NCBI GenBank assembly: GCA_949293185.1
Contig: CASFCQ010000011.1
Location: 1 to 39,752 of the forward strand
Direction of reading: 5' to 3'
DNA: 39,752 nt
From: an uncultured bacterium
Lineage (GTDB): Bacteria > Cyanobacteriota > Vampirovibrionia > Gastranaerophilales > Gastranaerophilaceae
This document shows, one piece after another, positions 31,486-39,744 of this stretch. A program made the position numbers and the translations under genes. Every line of letters begins with the position of its first letter. The stretch's first letter is position 1. The notes under the pieces were generated by a model. The model saw only the letters and a program-made list of their open reading frames with translations. It searched no databases and was not told the DNA's origin.

Positions 31486-31662
31486 ACAAATTGAAATCCG
31501 GCATCGTTCAGATGCTAAAATACAAAGAACTCGTGGGGCTGCCCGTGTTTGGTCGGTTGGCATTAAGCACAAGGTTTAGCTCACGCCCAGGTAAAGCGCT
31601 AGCTTTACAAATTGAAAATTAAGCACCTGTTGCAGGTGCGGATATACAAAGAACTCGTGGGG
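31486..31662 (+). repeat. mosaic direct repeat with swapped hairpins before tRNA-Ala
   Basis: The module ACAAATTGAAA + hairpin + ATACAAAGAACTCGTGGGG occurs twice: 31486-31538 and 31607-31662. The outer parts are identical but the hairpins differ: GCATC/GATGC with loop GTTCA in the first, GCACCTG/CAGGTGC with loop TTG in the second. Further shared words: ATTAAGCAC at 31562 and 31618, and GGTTTAGCTCA at 31573 and in the tRNA at 31662. The second copy runs into the first bases of the tRNA. Confidence 0.75.
31573..31608 (+). pseudogene. tRNA-like 5' fragment (tRNA-Ala remnant)
   Basis: From GGTTTAGCTCA the sequence follows the 5' half of the neighbouring tRNA-Ala: GGTAAAGC versus GGTAGAGC in the D-arm and AGCTTTACA versus TGCTTTGCA at the anticodon loop, with small insertions. 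It stops there and passes into the repeat. The T-arm and acceptor 3' side are missing, so it cannot be a working tRNA. It also forms a perfect hairpin GTAAAGC/GCTTTAC (31591-31608). Confidence 0.5.
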
Positions 31663-31734
31663 GTTTAGCTCAGCTGGTAGAGCACCTGCTTTGCACGCAG
31701 GGGGTCAGGAGTTCGAATCTCCTAACCTCCACCA
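31659..31734 (+). tRNA. tRNA-Ala (anticodon TGC), CCA encoded
   Basis: This is a 76-base tRNA. The acceptor stem GGGGGTT pairs with AACCTCC and contains the G3-U70 pair that marks alanine tRNAs. The D-arm is AGCTCAGCTGGTAGAGC. The anticodon stem CCTGC/GCAGG holds loop TTTGCAC, with anticodon TGC at 31692-31694, and the T-loop is GTTCGAATC. The 3' end ACCA is encoded. A strong terminator follows 9 bases later. It is a lone tRNA and not part of a visible rRNA operon. Confidence 0.97.
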
Positions 31735-31743
31735 ATTAAAGAT

Positions 31744-31765
31744 AAGAGCCGTAAGGCTCTTTTTT
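31744..31765 (+). terminator. Rho-independent terminator after tRNA-Ala
   Basis: The stem AAGAGCC (31744-31750) pairs with GGCTCTT (31755-31761) around a GTAA tetraloop, and a T-tract follows to 31765. Confidence 0.9.
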
Positions 31766-31957
31766 AGTGCGTTTCAGTTTTTTTTAAATGTAGTTTGTTA
31801 ATAAAGGTGAAAAAGGTACATTTTATAGAATCACTATCCTGCAGCCTATAGTAATTGTTGATAACGTGTAAGCCCAATGACAAACAATAAACTCATTCAA
31901 TGTTGTCACTTAGAGTGTACAAAAACAAAAATTGATTTTTATTATGTCATCCCTCTA
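31766..31957. other. intergenic stretch without recognised feature
   Basis: Between the tRNA terminator and the end of the DegT-like gene I see no gene with a ribosome site, no hairpin with a T-tract and no repeat. A plus-strand open frame starting at 31877 runs into the antisense of the next gene and is taken as chance. Confidence 0.5.
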
Positions 31958-32887
31958 TCATTTTTTTATTGCTTGCACGATACGCAGCATATCTTGTTCG
32001 TCATATCTTTGATCAATAGGCAGCGGAAGCAAATATTTTTGAAAATAGCCTTCCGTGAAATTTTCAGAAAGTTTATTCCAGTATGTTTCAACATAAATTT
32101 TATTTTTGAGCAAATACTCTTTTAATCCTTCAACTTTATTCAAATACGGATACACCATAGGGACATCATCAATATCCGTTTCAAACTCAAGTTCATTAGA
32201 GTCCGCCAGTTCTTTATGCAATATTTGAAAATTATCCAGTCTTATTTTTCTTGCCGCATCAATATCCTGCGCGGCAGTCAAAAATTTCGTCAATTTGGAC
32301 ATATATTTAACAGGCTCATCATTCAACGATAACTCATTATTCCAAAACTCATAATAAGCACTGCCATTACTGTTTAAAAGATGGGAGCAGCGGTTGAAGG
32401 ATTTGTCTATATCAAAGTTTTCATTAAGTTTTTTATCACATTGCAAAATAGAACCGTCCGGCACACCAAAAAATTTTCTAATTGAATTAAACGACGCAAT
32501 GCCGTACTTAGGCATATAAAATGCCTGTGCGTTATCTACAATAAGATTTTTATATTTTTTAGCCAAAGCTTTTACATTCTTTGCACAAATACCAAAATAA
32601 TTTGTGTATAAGACAAAATCGTCTTTCGGGAAATCAATTAACGGCAAAAAAGTTTTATCTATATGATAAAACTTCATTTTGCAATTTTCTTTTTTCACTG
32701 ATTGCCAGACAACAGGACAGGTATAATACGGAAGCCAAATTTCTTTTATTTCAAAAGCTTTTATGACATATTTCAATGAGCTTCTGGCAAGATTAAGCGC
32801 GATAATATCATTATTTACAAAAATATTATTTGTATTTTTTGAGAATTCTAAAGCAAAACATCTGCCTATTTCTTTCAAAGAATCCAT
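31958..32887 (-). CDS. DegT/DnrJ/EryC1-like sugar aminotransferase
   Basis: The protein of about 309 residues resembles a PLP-dependent sugar aminotransferase fold: NIFVNNDIIALNLARSSL near the start (the cofactor loop), LPYYTCPVVWQSV, VDNAQAFY and FNSIRKFFGVPDG. The last has a Lys at the place where such proteins carry the PLP lysine, but in an Arg-Lys context and not the usual one. It is shorter than the usual 370-400 residues, so it is a divergent member and activity needs proof. It would act in making amino sugars for surface polysaccharide. The ATG at 32887 was preferred over a GTG three codons upstream. Confidence 0.6.
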   Translation of the reverse strand: MDSLKEIGRCFALEFSKNTNNIFVNNDIIALNLARSSLKYVIKAFEIKEIWLPYYTCPVVWQSVKKENCKMKFYHIDKTFLPLIDFPKDDFVLYTNYFGICAKNVKALAKKYKNLIVDNAQAFYMPKYGIASFNSIRKFFGVPDGSILQCDKKLNENFDIDKSFNRCSHLLNSNGSAYYEFWNNELSLNDEPVKYMSKLTKFLTAAQDIDAARKIRLDNFQILHKELADSNELEFETDIDDVPMVYPYLNKVEGLKEYLLKNKIYVETYWNKLSENFTEGYFQKYLLPLPIDQRYDEQDMLRIVQAIKK

Positions 32888-32960
32888 ATCACACACCCGT
32901 TGCTTTTATGAATATGGTATAACTTATTTTAATTTATAGCATATATTAACAATAGCGGTT

Positions 32961-35900
32961 TTACAGTTTTTCTGCATGCAATCCTTCATACCACGCAAGC
33001 AAATCTTTTCTCTTGACTTTTTGTGTAGATGTTTTTGGCAAATCTTCTCTTCTGAATACAACTACCGTAGGCGCTTTGTAAGGTGCAAGGTTTGCCTCTG
33101 AAAGTTTTTTGACCTCGGTTTCAAGTTCTTTTTGGATTTCGTCATCAGATTTTTGAGCAAGTTCATCGGTAGGGACAATTATGACTCCGACTTCTTCCGT
33201 ACCTGCTTTGTTACCTGATTTTATTTTTAAAGAAAGCACACAGAGTTCTTTTATTAAATGAGATTGTTCCAAAACAGCCTCGACTTCTTCAGGAAATATT
33301 TTCTTTCCGCCGCCTAAAACAATCATGTTTTTAATTCTACCGGTAATCTTAATGAATCCGTCTTTATCGATTTCACCTATATCTCCAGTATGAAACCAGC
33401 CGTCTTCATCAATCACTTCTGCTGTCATCTCAGGTTTGTTGTAGTAGCCTTGCATAACATTCGGACCAGACACAAGGATTTCACCCTGTTCAGAGAGTTT
33501 TACAGTAACAGAAGGAAGAGGTTTCCCGACAGTGCCTATTTTGTGAGCTTCATAACGGTTAGTAGAAATAACGGGACTTGTTTCTGTTAGTCCGTAGCCT
33601 TCAAAAGCAGGGACGCCGATTCTTTCGAAAAATTCAGCAATTTCCGCGTCAAGCGGAGCACCGCCTGATATAAAACATTCAAATTTTCCGCCGAACCCGT
33701 CAATAATTGATTTAAACATTATTCTTCTGGCAAATCTCGGCATATATTTTGCCGCTGCATACATCATATTAAACATTTTCTGTATATGTGCGGGTTTCTT
33801 TTTGAGTTGTTTATCCACGCTGTTTTTGAGCATTTTAGCAACCAAAGGAACTACAATCATATTTGTAACTTGTTTTTCCAGCATTGCATTAGCCAGTTCT
33901 TTGGGATTAAGTGTTTTTATATAAACAATTTTTGCACCCATAAACAACATTCCGAAAAAGCCTACATTAAGCTCAAGAAGGTGATTTAACGGTAATATTG
34001 ATAAAAGCGTATTATCTTTTGATAGCTTAAACAACTTTTCAAAATCTTTCATCTGTGAATAAATATTACCGAAACTAACCATAACTCCCTTTGGATTTCC
34101 GGTTGTTCCTGATGTATAAACAATAAGAGCAGTTTCATCCATTGAACGTGGACGCCCAATGCTTTTTTCTACATCCGCATTAAGTTTTGAAACAGATAAA
34201 ATTTCCGGATGTTGTCTTTCCTCATCATCAAGAACATAAATCTCACGAATAGAAGGAACAGTATTTTTTAATTCAATTGCATGGTCAAGATAGTGGCTTG
34301 AGCAAAGCAAAATTTCAGGTGTGCAATCTGAAAGTATATGAGTATGCTCTGGTATTGTAAGTTTTACATCCAACGGAACAGTTATTGCACCTGTTTGAAT
34401 TGAGGCGAAAATCCCGACAGCAAATTCCGGACGGGATTCACAAAGCATTGCTATTCTGTCATTTCTCTGCACATCTGCCTTTTCCATCAGGTAATTTGCA
34501 AACTTTTTAGCCCTTCTGCTCAAATCAACATAGCTTATTTCTTCATAGCCGTTTTTAACCTTTAACGATACCGCCTTTGTTTGTCCGTAGGTATCGCTGT
34601 ACTGTTCCATTATATCTAGGAAGTTTGTATATTGTGTGTCTTTAATATTATAAAAAGCTCTGCTATCAAGTGCTCTTTTCATAAATCGGACACGCTGCTC
34701 CAGTTCTTTTGTGATTTCTTTTTCATCAGCAGACAAGTCAGTAACAGGCTGACCAAACTGTATAATAATAGTTGTAAACAGTTTCGGATTTTTTCTGAAT
34801 TTTCCCCAGGCTTCAAAACCGCCTTTAATTGCAAAAGGTACTATTGGGCAGTTTGCCTCTTTTGCCATAATAGCAACACCTCTGTGGAATCTTCCGGGAT
34901 TTCCGTCAGAAGTGAACTTTCCTTCCGGAAAAATAATTACCGCTTCACCGTGTTTAAGTTTTGTGACTCCGGATTCAATTGCTTCCATACCGACACCAAA
35001 ATTAAGAGGCAAAACATTAAACCATTTGAGCATATGTCTTATCACGGGGACTTTAAATGCAGCAGGTCCTGTAACAAACCACAAATTACGTTTTGTTGCC
35101 ATTTGCAGAATAAAAGGATCTAAATGTCCGGTATGATTTCCGGCAAGAATAACTTTACCTTTTTTAGGGATATTATCTACACCTTCAAATTTGTAAATAA
35201 ACAAACATTTAAAAATCTGACCGAGGGTAATTCTGAGCACAAAATATCTGAAATCCTTGTTCAATGCCAAAATCAGCACTGCCATCAACGCTGACAACAC
35301 AGCTATTCCATGGAATATAGCCAGAGGATGTATAATATCCGCACATACAGAAACAAAGCCTATACCGATAAGCGACACAAAAGTTTCTAACATAGAAGCA
35401 AAAGCAAATATTTTACCTCTTATAAAATTAGGAGAAACTTTTTGCAAAATTGTATCTACAGTAATCTTCAAAATAGCGGCACACAGCCCTATAGCCCCGA
35501 GCCAAAATCTTGCTTTAAAAAACGTTGTACACAAGGCAGCCGTTATCAAAAACACAAACAAGCCAAGAAACGCAGTAACAAGAGTTCTGGTAGTTTTAAG
35601 ACGTCTGCCGAACAATATCATTACAAACACACCGCATAAAGTTCCGCAGCCAAGCATCAATTTCAATCTAGCCAGCCCCTGAATGCTAACCTGATATACA
35701 TCAGTAGCAAGTGCATTCATTGCATTATAAAAAATTGCGGAAATTAAAGAAATTACAACCGCTATTATTATCATAGACAAAGCTTTTTTGTGTTTTTCCA
35801 AAAACGAAAAAGTCTGTTTTATATCATTTACTAAATCAAAGCTGGTTTCGTCAGAATCTTCATCCTGCCTTAATTGAACACCAAAAAGAAATAACGGAGC

Positions 35901-36467
35901 AATGAAATATAAAGCGCAGGTTACATAAAACATACTTAAAATACCGACTTTAACAAGAATTGCACTAATTAGTGTTGCTCCGAAGGTCAAAGCCAATGTA
36001 CCAGAACCCGATACCAGTGCGTTAGCTGATTTTAACGCCTGAACACTCACAACATTAGGCACTGCAGCCATTTTTGCAGGATACAAAAATGCAGTACCTA
36101 TGCCGATTAAAAGACTTAACACAACACCAAAAATTTTCACCATAGGTAAAAGCGAAGCATCACCCAACAGAATTGAATACAGCAACACTCCTAAAATAAG
36201 TACCGCGCCTCTATATAAAGAACTAAATATCATCACTTTTTTACGTGAAAAACGGTCAACAATACTGCCGGCAAAAGCACTGACAATTAATGACGGAAAC
36301 ACAAAGGAAAACAGCATCATCGCTATCAAGCTTCCGGGTTTTTCCACGCTGTTTATCAGTATTGCCATCAAAATTATCTGTATAGCAGCGTCGCCCAAAT
36401 GAGTCAACAATTGCCCCAAAAATAAATTGATAAAGTTTTTATTAAACAATTCTTTTTTTGCTCCCAT
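32961..36467 (-). CDS. aas: three-domain fusion: MFS transporter, PlsC acyltransferase and acyl-ACP synthetase (Aas-like)
   Basis: The 1168-residue protein joins three parts. Residues about 1-400 are a 12-helix MFS transporter like LplT, which flips lysophospholipids inwards. About 410-610 are a PlsC-type acyltransferase with the HX4D motif (NHTGHLD, near 440) and FPEGKF. About 625-1150 are an AMP-forming acyl-CoA/ACP synthetase with YTSGTTGNPKG (near 782) and GYGLTETSP (near 955). Together they take up lysophospholipid, activate a free fatty acid and re-acylate the lipid. In E. coli LplT and Aas are two proteins; fusion in one chain occurs in other bacteria. AAGGTTGACGG precedes the ATG. It is a single gene with a 333-base upstream gap. 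Confidence 0.88.
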   Translation of the reverse strand: MGAKKELFNKNFINLFLGQLLTHLGDAAIQIILMAILINSVEKPGSLIAMMLFSFVFPSLIVSAFAGSIVDRFSRKKVMIFSSLYRGAVLILGVLLYSILLGDASLLPMVKIFGVVLSLLIGIGTAFLYPAKMAAVPNVVSVQALKSANALVSGSGTLALTFGATLISAILVKVGILSMFYVTCALYFIAPLFLFGVQLRQDEDSDETSFDLVNDIKQTFSFLEKHKKALSMIIIAVVISLISAIFYNAMNALATDVYQVSIQGLARLKLMLGCGTLCGVFVMILFGRRLKTTRTLVTAFLGLFVFLITAALCTTFFKARFWLGAIGLCAAILKITVDTILQKVSPNFIRGKIFAFASMLETFVSLIGIGFVSVCADIIHPLAIFHGIAVLSALMAVLILALNKDFRYFVLRITLGQIFKCLFIYKFEGVDNIPKKGKVILAGNHTGHLDPFILQMATKRNLWFVTGPAAFKVPVIRHMLKWFNVLPLNFGVGMEAIESGVTKLKHGEAVIIFPEGKFTSDGNPGRFHRGVAIMAKEANCPIVPFAIKGGFEAWGKFRKNPKLFTTIIIQFGQPVTDLSADEKEITKELEQRVRFMKRALDSRAFYNIKDTQYTNFLDIMEQYSDTYGQTKAVSLKVKNGYEEISYVDLSRRAKKFANYLMEKADVQRNDRIAMLCESRPEFAVGIFASIQTGAITVPLDVKLTIPEHTHILSDCTPEILLCSSHYLDHAIELKNTVPSIREIYVLDDEERQHPEILSVSKLNADVEKSIGRPRSMDETALIVYTSGTTGNPKGVMVSFGNIYSQMKDFEKLFKLSKDNTLLSILPLNHLLELNVGFFGMLFMGAKIVYIKTLNPKELANAMLEKQVTNMIVVPLVAKMLKNSVDKQLKKKPAHIQKMFNMMYAAAKYMPRFARRIMFKSIIDGFGGKFECFISGGAPLDAEIAEFFERIGVPAFEGYGLTETSPVISTNRYEAHKIGTVGKPLPSVTVKLSEQGEILVSGPNVMQGYYNKPEMTAEVIDEDGWFHTGDIGEIDKDGFIKITGRIKNMIVLGGGKKIFPEEVEAVLEQSHLIKELCVLSLKIKSGNKAGTEEVGVIIVPTDELAQKSDDEIQKELETEVKKLSEANLAPYKAPTVVVFRREDLPKTSTQKVKRKDLLAWYEGLHAEKL

Positions 36468-36801
36468 AATTACACCGTCAACCTTAATTCCGTTAATTCT
36501 TTCTACTTAAAGTATTTGCAAAACACAAATTTAATCTATCGTAGCATATTTAAACATGCATTTTAAATACAATTTTTGATTGAGATTTAAAAAACAAACA
36601 CCTAAAAACAACGAAAACAAGCATAAACGAGCTACATTTTGCATCACACGTAATCTGTATATGCGTCTCAATGCCTCAGAGCAGCAACGATGGTTAAAGT
36701 TAACAGTTTTATTTATAAAAAATGTCCACAGGTATTTAGCACGTGTTATTTTTTTGATAGAATAAAATCAAATTTTCTTTACAGCTAAGGCAAGGATTGG
36801 A
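36468..36801. other. intergenic region between aas and the polysaccharide genes
   Basis: This 334-base, AT-rich divergent gap holds the aas promoter region (minus) and that of the gene at 36802 (plus). An inverted repeat TATTTAAA (36547-36554) / TTTAAATA (36562-36569) with spacer CATGCAT is the only clear structure and could be an operator. A 61-codon plus-strand frame within 36580-36765 has no ribosome site or recognisable protein and is not called. Confidence 0.5.
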
Positions 36802-37203
36802 ATGGACGGAGATTTAAAAAAACATCTTGAGCATATAAAATTTGAAAAATACCTGACTAAGCTCAATAAAAGACTCAAAAATAAAACAGTTGTTGTTTAC
36901 GGCTCAGGTGCGTTGTTTCAATACATTCAAGAGCACTACGACCTGTCAAAGCTGAATATTATAGGGATATCTGATATGAAGTTTTCTCCGGAGCAGGAGG
37001 GGCAAGATTTTTTAGGATACAGAATTATCCCAAAAAACAAAATGAAAGAGTACAACCCTGATGTTGTGCTGGTTGCGACATTACAATATCTTGGAATAAT
37101 AGAGGATTTTGAAATAAATATTTTCGACAAAACAAAAACAAAAGTATATCCGCTTGCGCGGATTCCTCTGGCGGATTTAATCAGAGAAATCTGGAGTAAA
37201 TAG
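36802..37203 (+). CDS. small Rossmann-fold protein of a polysaccharide locus
   Basis: The 133-residue protein has the first half of a Rossmann fold: KTVVVYGSGALFQYIQEHY followed by LNIIGISDMKF, with a Gly-rich nucleotide loop of type GSGALF. The second part (NPDVVLVATLQYLGI) fits the next strand. Similar short proteins or domains stand in capsule and teichoic-acid loci, often as a partner or N-terminal domain of a larger protein. It precedes the CDP-glycerol transferase-like gene by only 3 bases. AAGGA lies 6 bases before the ATG. Substrate unknown. Confidence 0.6.
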   Translation: MDGDLKKHLEHIKFEKYLTKLNKRLKNKTVVVYGSGALFQYIQEHYDLSKLNIIGISDMKFSPEQEGQDFLGYRIIPKNKMKEYNPDVVLVATLQYLGIIEDFEINIFDKTKTKVYPLARIPLADLIREIWSK

Positions 37204-37206
37204 CCT

Positions 37207-38505
37207 ATGTATATTCCTTACGACAAAATTGCACAGACAGCTGCTTTATTTCTTCCTTCAAAATACAGAGAAAAACTGCGGGATTTTGGCATAAATCTTA
37301 AAGTATTTTTTAATGTTAAATACATAAACAAAAATAAAAAATACGTAATAAAAGCCATACGACAAAAAGCTAAAAAATCACAACTTAATGTGGCATTTTA
37401 TGTTTATGATGAAACAAAATGGAAATGCCAGAGCCTGTATGACCTGCTGGAACAAGACAAACATTTTATCCCTCATATTTTTGTAACAAAAAATGATGCT
37501 CCAAAAGATAATTTTAATTTTCAACCCGCTGATGAGATAAAAAAAGTATTTGATTTTTTTAAATGTCAAAATATGCGTGTGTCTTATGCATATGATTTTG
37601 AAAACAACAGATACATACCTTTTGAACAAATGAACCCGAAACCTGATATTATAATTTACCAGCATCCCTGGTACGTAGAAACAACTCAAGGACCTGTTGT
37701 TTGTTCCCGATTCGCTTTGACTTATTATGTACCATACTTTGTTGCTACATCAGTATCCCCCATCGAGTATTATTTACGATTCCATCAGTATATACAGACA
37801 CATTATGTTTTAGATGATTTAATAAAAGATTATTATTCACGGAATATGACAAATAAGGGAAAAAACTTAAAAGCCGTGGGACACCCTATGCTGGATTATT
37901 TTTATCTGAATAAAAATAAGCTAGAACCCAAAAACTATGTCATATATGCTCCGCACTGGTCTATAGACAAAGACAACAATCTTTGCTGGGGCACATTTTT
38001 GAGCAACGGAAAATTTATGCTCGGGTACGCTCAAAGACATCCCGAAATAAACTGGGTGTTTAAGCCTCACCCGTGCCTTAAGAACTATTTGGTTAAACAT
38101 AAATATATGACAAAACAGCAAGCCGAAAACTATTGGAATGAATGGTCTAAAGCAGGTGTAGTATGCGAAACCGGCAACTATCTTGATATGTTTATGCAGT
38201 CAAAAGCTATGATAACCGACTGCGGCTCTTTTGAAACAGAATATTTTTTAACAGGAAAACCTCTTGTCTATTTAAAATCACCTGATGCAACACCATTTAA
38301 CCCTTCTGTACAAAAGATTGTTGACGTTTATTATAATGTGACGGATATAAAAGAACTGGAACAGGTGCTTGATGAAGTTGTTGCAGGCAACAATGACTAT
38401 TTAAAAGAAAAAAGATTAAAATTATTACAAGACAGCGGTTATCAGGGTAATTACGCAGCAAAAAATATTTTAACAGATATAAAAAATTTTCTGGAGATTG
38501 TGTAA
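37207..38505 (+). CDS. CDP-glycerol glycerophosphotransferase-like protein (TagB/TagF family)
   Basis: The 432-residue protein has the family's C-terminal GT-B half: VIYAPHWS (near 248), FKPHPCLKN (near 285) and ITDCGSFETEYFLTGKPLVYL (near 340), in the order seen in teichoic-acid polymerase-like proteins. There is no membrane span. In Gram-positive bacteria these enzymes add glycerol or ribitol phosphate; in Gram-negative ones members decorate capsules or O-antigens. It starts 3 bases after the Rossmann gene and its stop overlaps the next ATG by 1 base, so the three genes are one operon. Which polyol is transferred is not known. Confidence 0.75.
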   Translation: MYIPYDKIAQTAALFLPSKYREKLRDFGINLKVFFNVKYINKNKKYVIKAIRQKAKKSQLNVAFYVYDETKWKCQSLYDLLEQDKHFIPHIFVTKNDAPKDNFNFQPADEIKKVFDFFKCQNMRVSYAYDFENNRYIPFEQMNPKPDIIIYQHPWYVETTQGPVVCSRFALTYYVPYFVATSVSPIEYYLRFHQYIQTHYVLDDLIKDYYSRNMTNKGKNLKAVGHPMLDYFYLNKNKLEPKNYVIYAPHWSIDKDNNLCWGTFLSNGKFMLGYAQRHPEINWVFKPHPCLKNYLVKHKYMTKQQAENYWNEWSKAGVVCETGNYLDMFMQSKAMITDCGSFETEYFLTGKPLVYLKSPDATPFNPSVQKIVDVYYNVTDIKELEQVLDEVVAGNNDYLKEKRLKLLQDSGYQGNYAAKNILTDIKNFLEIV

Positions 38506-39506
38506 TGGCGGCAATTTCAATAGTCATACCTGTTTATAATTGCGCTGAATACCTCAGAGAATGTCTGGACAGCATTTTAACCCAGTCTTTTAAAGATATT
38601 GAAGTATACTGCGTTGATGACGAATCAACAGACATGTCTGTTGATATTCTTACAGAATATCAACAAAACGATACAAGAATACATATCTTACAACAGAAAA
38701 ACTCCGGTCAGGGGGTTGCAAGAAATAACGCTCTACAATACGTTACCGGTAAATATGTTATTTTTGTAGATAGTGATGACTGGCTCGAGCCTGACGCTCT
38801 GCAGCTTATGTATGACAAAATGGAAAAAGATGGCTCTGAGATATTGTTGTTTAACGTTTACGAGGTAGGTGCAGACAATAAAAAACAAGTCTACAAACCG
38901 GCTGATGCATTTTTCTCAAAATTTGGAGAACTGGTATTTTCGCCGATTGAGGCTAAGGATTTTATCTACAATACAACCCCGCGTCCTTTCAGAATGTACA
39001 AACGCGACAGTATGATAAAATACGGTTACAAATACGCAGCACACAGGCATCTGGAAGACCACAGTCCTTTTTTCTGCTTTTTTGCTAGTGTTGACAAGAT
39101 GAGCGTATTAAACAAATGCCTGTACAATTACAGGTTAAGGGAGAATTCTTCGACAAGAACCGTTGAAAGATGCATAAACGCTTTTTATGAAGACTTTTTA
39201 CTCTGCGAAAAAGCGCTAAAAAACACAAAAAACGGAGAAACTTTTTTTGAACAGTTTGTACTAAGAAAAATAAGAAACTTTTTCTACCATTACAAACATA
39301 TAACTCCTTGTGCAAAATCAAGATTTTACAAAGTAATGCAAAAAACATTTAAATACATTCACAAAAATATAGGTGATTCCGTAGTGTCTAAAAGCGAGTA
39401 TTTTACGCAATACAAGTCCGTATTAAAAATGCCGTATTTTGTTTTTAAATATCAGGATAAGGTAAAAAAGACTTGTTTAGCGATTAAACAGTCAATAGCC
39501 GTTTAA
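38505..39506 (+). CDS. GT2-family glycosyltransferase
   Basis: The 333-residue enzyme starts ISIVIPVYNCAEYLRECLDSIL, has the DDESTD and NSGQGVARNNAL motifs and the DSDDW metal-binding site (near 90-95), all typical of inverting GT-A family 2 enzymes that use nucleotide sugars. The later HRHLEDHSPFF stretch is usual in LPS/capsule members. It lacks membrane helices. It begins inside the stop codon of the previous gene (TAATG), so it is translationally coupled to it. It probably adds a sugar to the same surface polymer. Confidence 0.9.
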   Translation: MAAISIVIPVYNCAEYLRECLDSILTQSFKDIEVYCVDDESTDMSVDILTEYQQNDTRIHILQQKNSGQGVARNNALQYVTGKYVIFVDSDDWLEPDALQLMYDKMEKDGSEILLFNVYEVGADNKKQVYKPADAFFSKFGELVFSPIEAKDFIYNTTPRPFRMYKRDSMIKYGYKYAAHRHLEDHSPFFCFFASVDKMSVLNKCLYNYRLRENSSTRTVERCINAFYEDFLLCEKALKNTKNGETFFEQFVLRKIRNFFYHYKHITPCAKSRFYKVMQKTFKYIHKNIGDSVVSKSEYFTQYKSVLKMPYFVFKYQDKVKKTCLAIKQSIAV

Positions 39507-39559
39507 AAATCGGACATATTTTGAAGTGTACTGTTATCGCTTTACAGTGATAATATTTA

Positions 39560-39744
39560 TTATGTAATATTACTGGGGATTATTATATTTTCAGCCGGAA
39601 GTTTCATTTCAAATTCAGATACTGCGCTTTTACAACAACTAATTTCAACTCCAAGCTCGCGAACTCGGATTTTTTTATCTTATTTAAGTTTTCTTTATTA
39701 TCATCAAAGAAAAAATCCTCAAACACACTCGCTTTGTTGTTGTT
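39560..39744 (-). pseudogene. frameshifted 3' fragment, HAD-like hydrolase (cut by window edge)
   Basis: Reading the minus strand from the right edge, one frame gives SVFEDFFFDDNKENLNK and then loses sense. Adding one base in the run of seven T (plus strand 39670-39676) lets it continue as IRVRELGVEIS, then EMKLPAENII, to a stop at 39560-39562. FFFDDNKEN resembles the late acidic motif of HAD-superfamily enzymes. A further TGA at 39745-39747 lies just upstream in the same frame, so the gene may have two lesions. A sequencing error in the homopolymer would also explain the shift. Confidence 0.5.

Noticed and set aside
31468-31640. 6S RNA, tmRNA or signal-recognition RNA before tRNA-Ala
   Set aside because: No conserved core motif of these RNAs was found (no GGAAGCA loop, no tmRNA tag or tRNA-like ends).
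31659-31734. tRNA-Ala as an integration site of a mobile element
   Set aside because: No integrase gene and no repeat of the tRNA 3' end were found downstream.
31877-32125. Plus-strand frame opposite the DegT-like gene
   Set aside because: It is mostly antisense to a better supported gene and its product is a Phe/Ile/Lys-rich chance sequence.
36580-36765. Plus-strand 61-codon frame in the gap before 36802
   Set aside because: No ribosome site, Lys/Arg-rich composition expected from A-rich DNA, and no recognisable domain.
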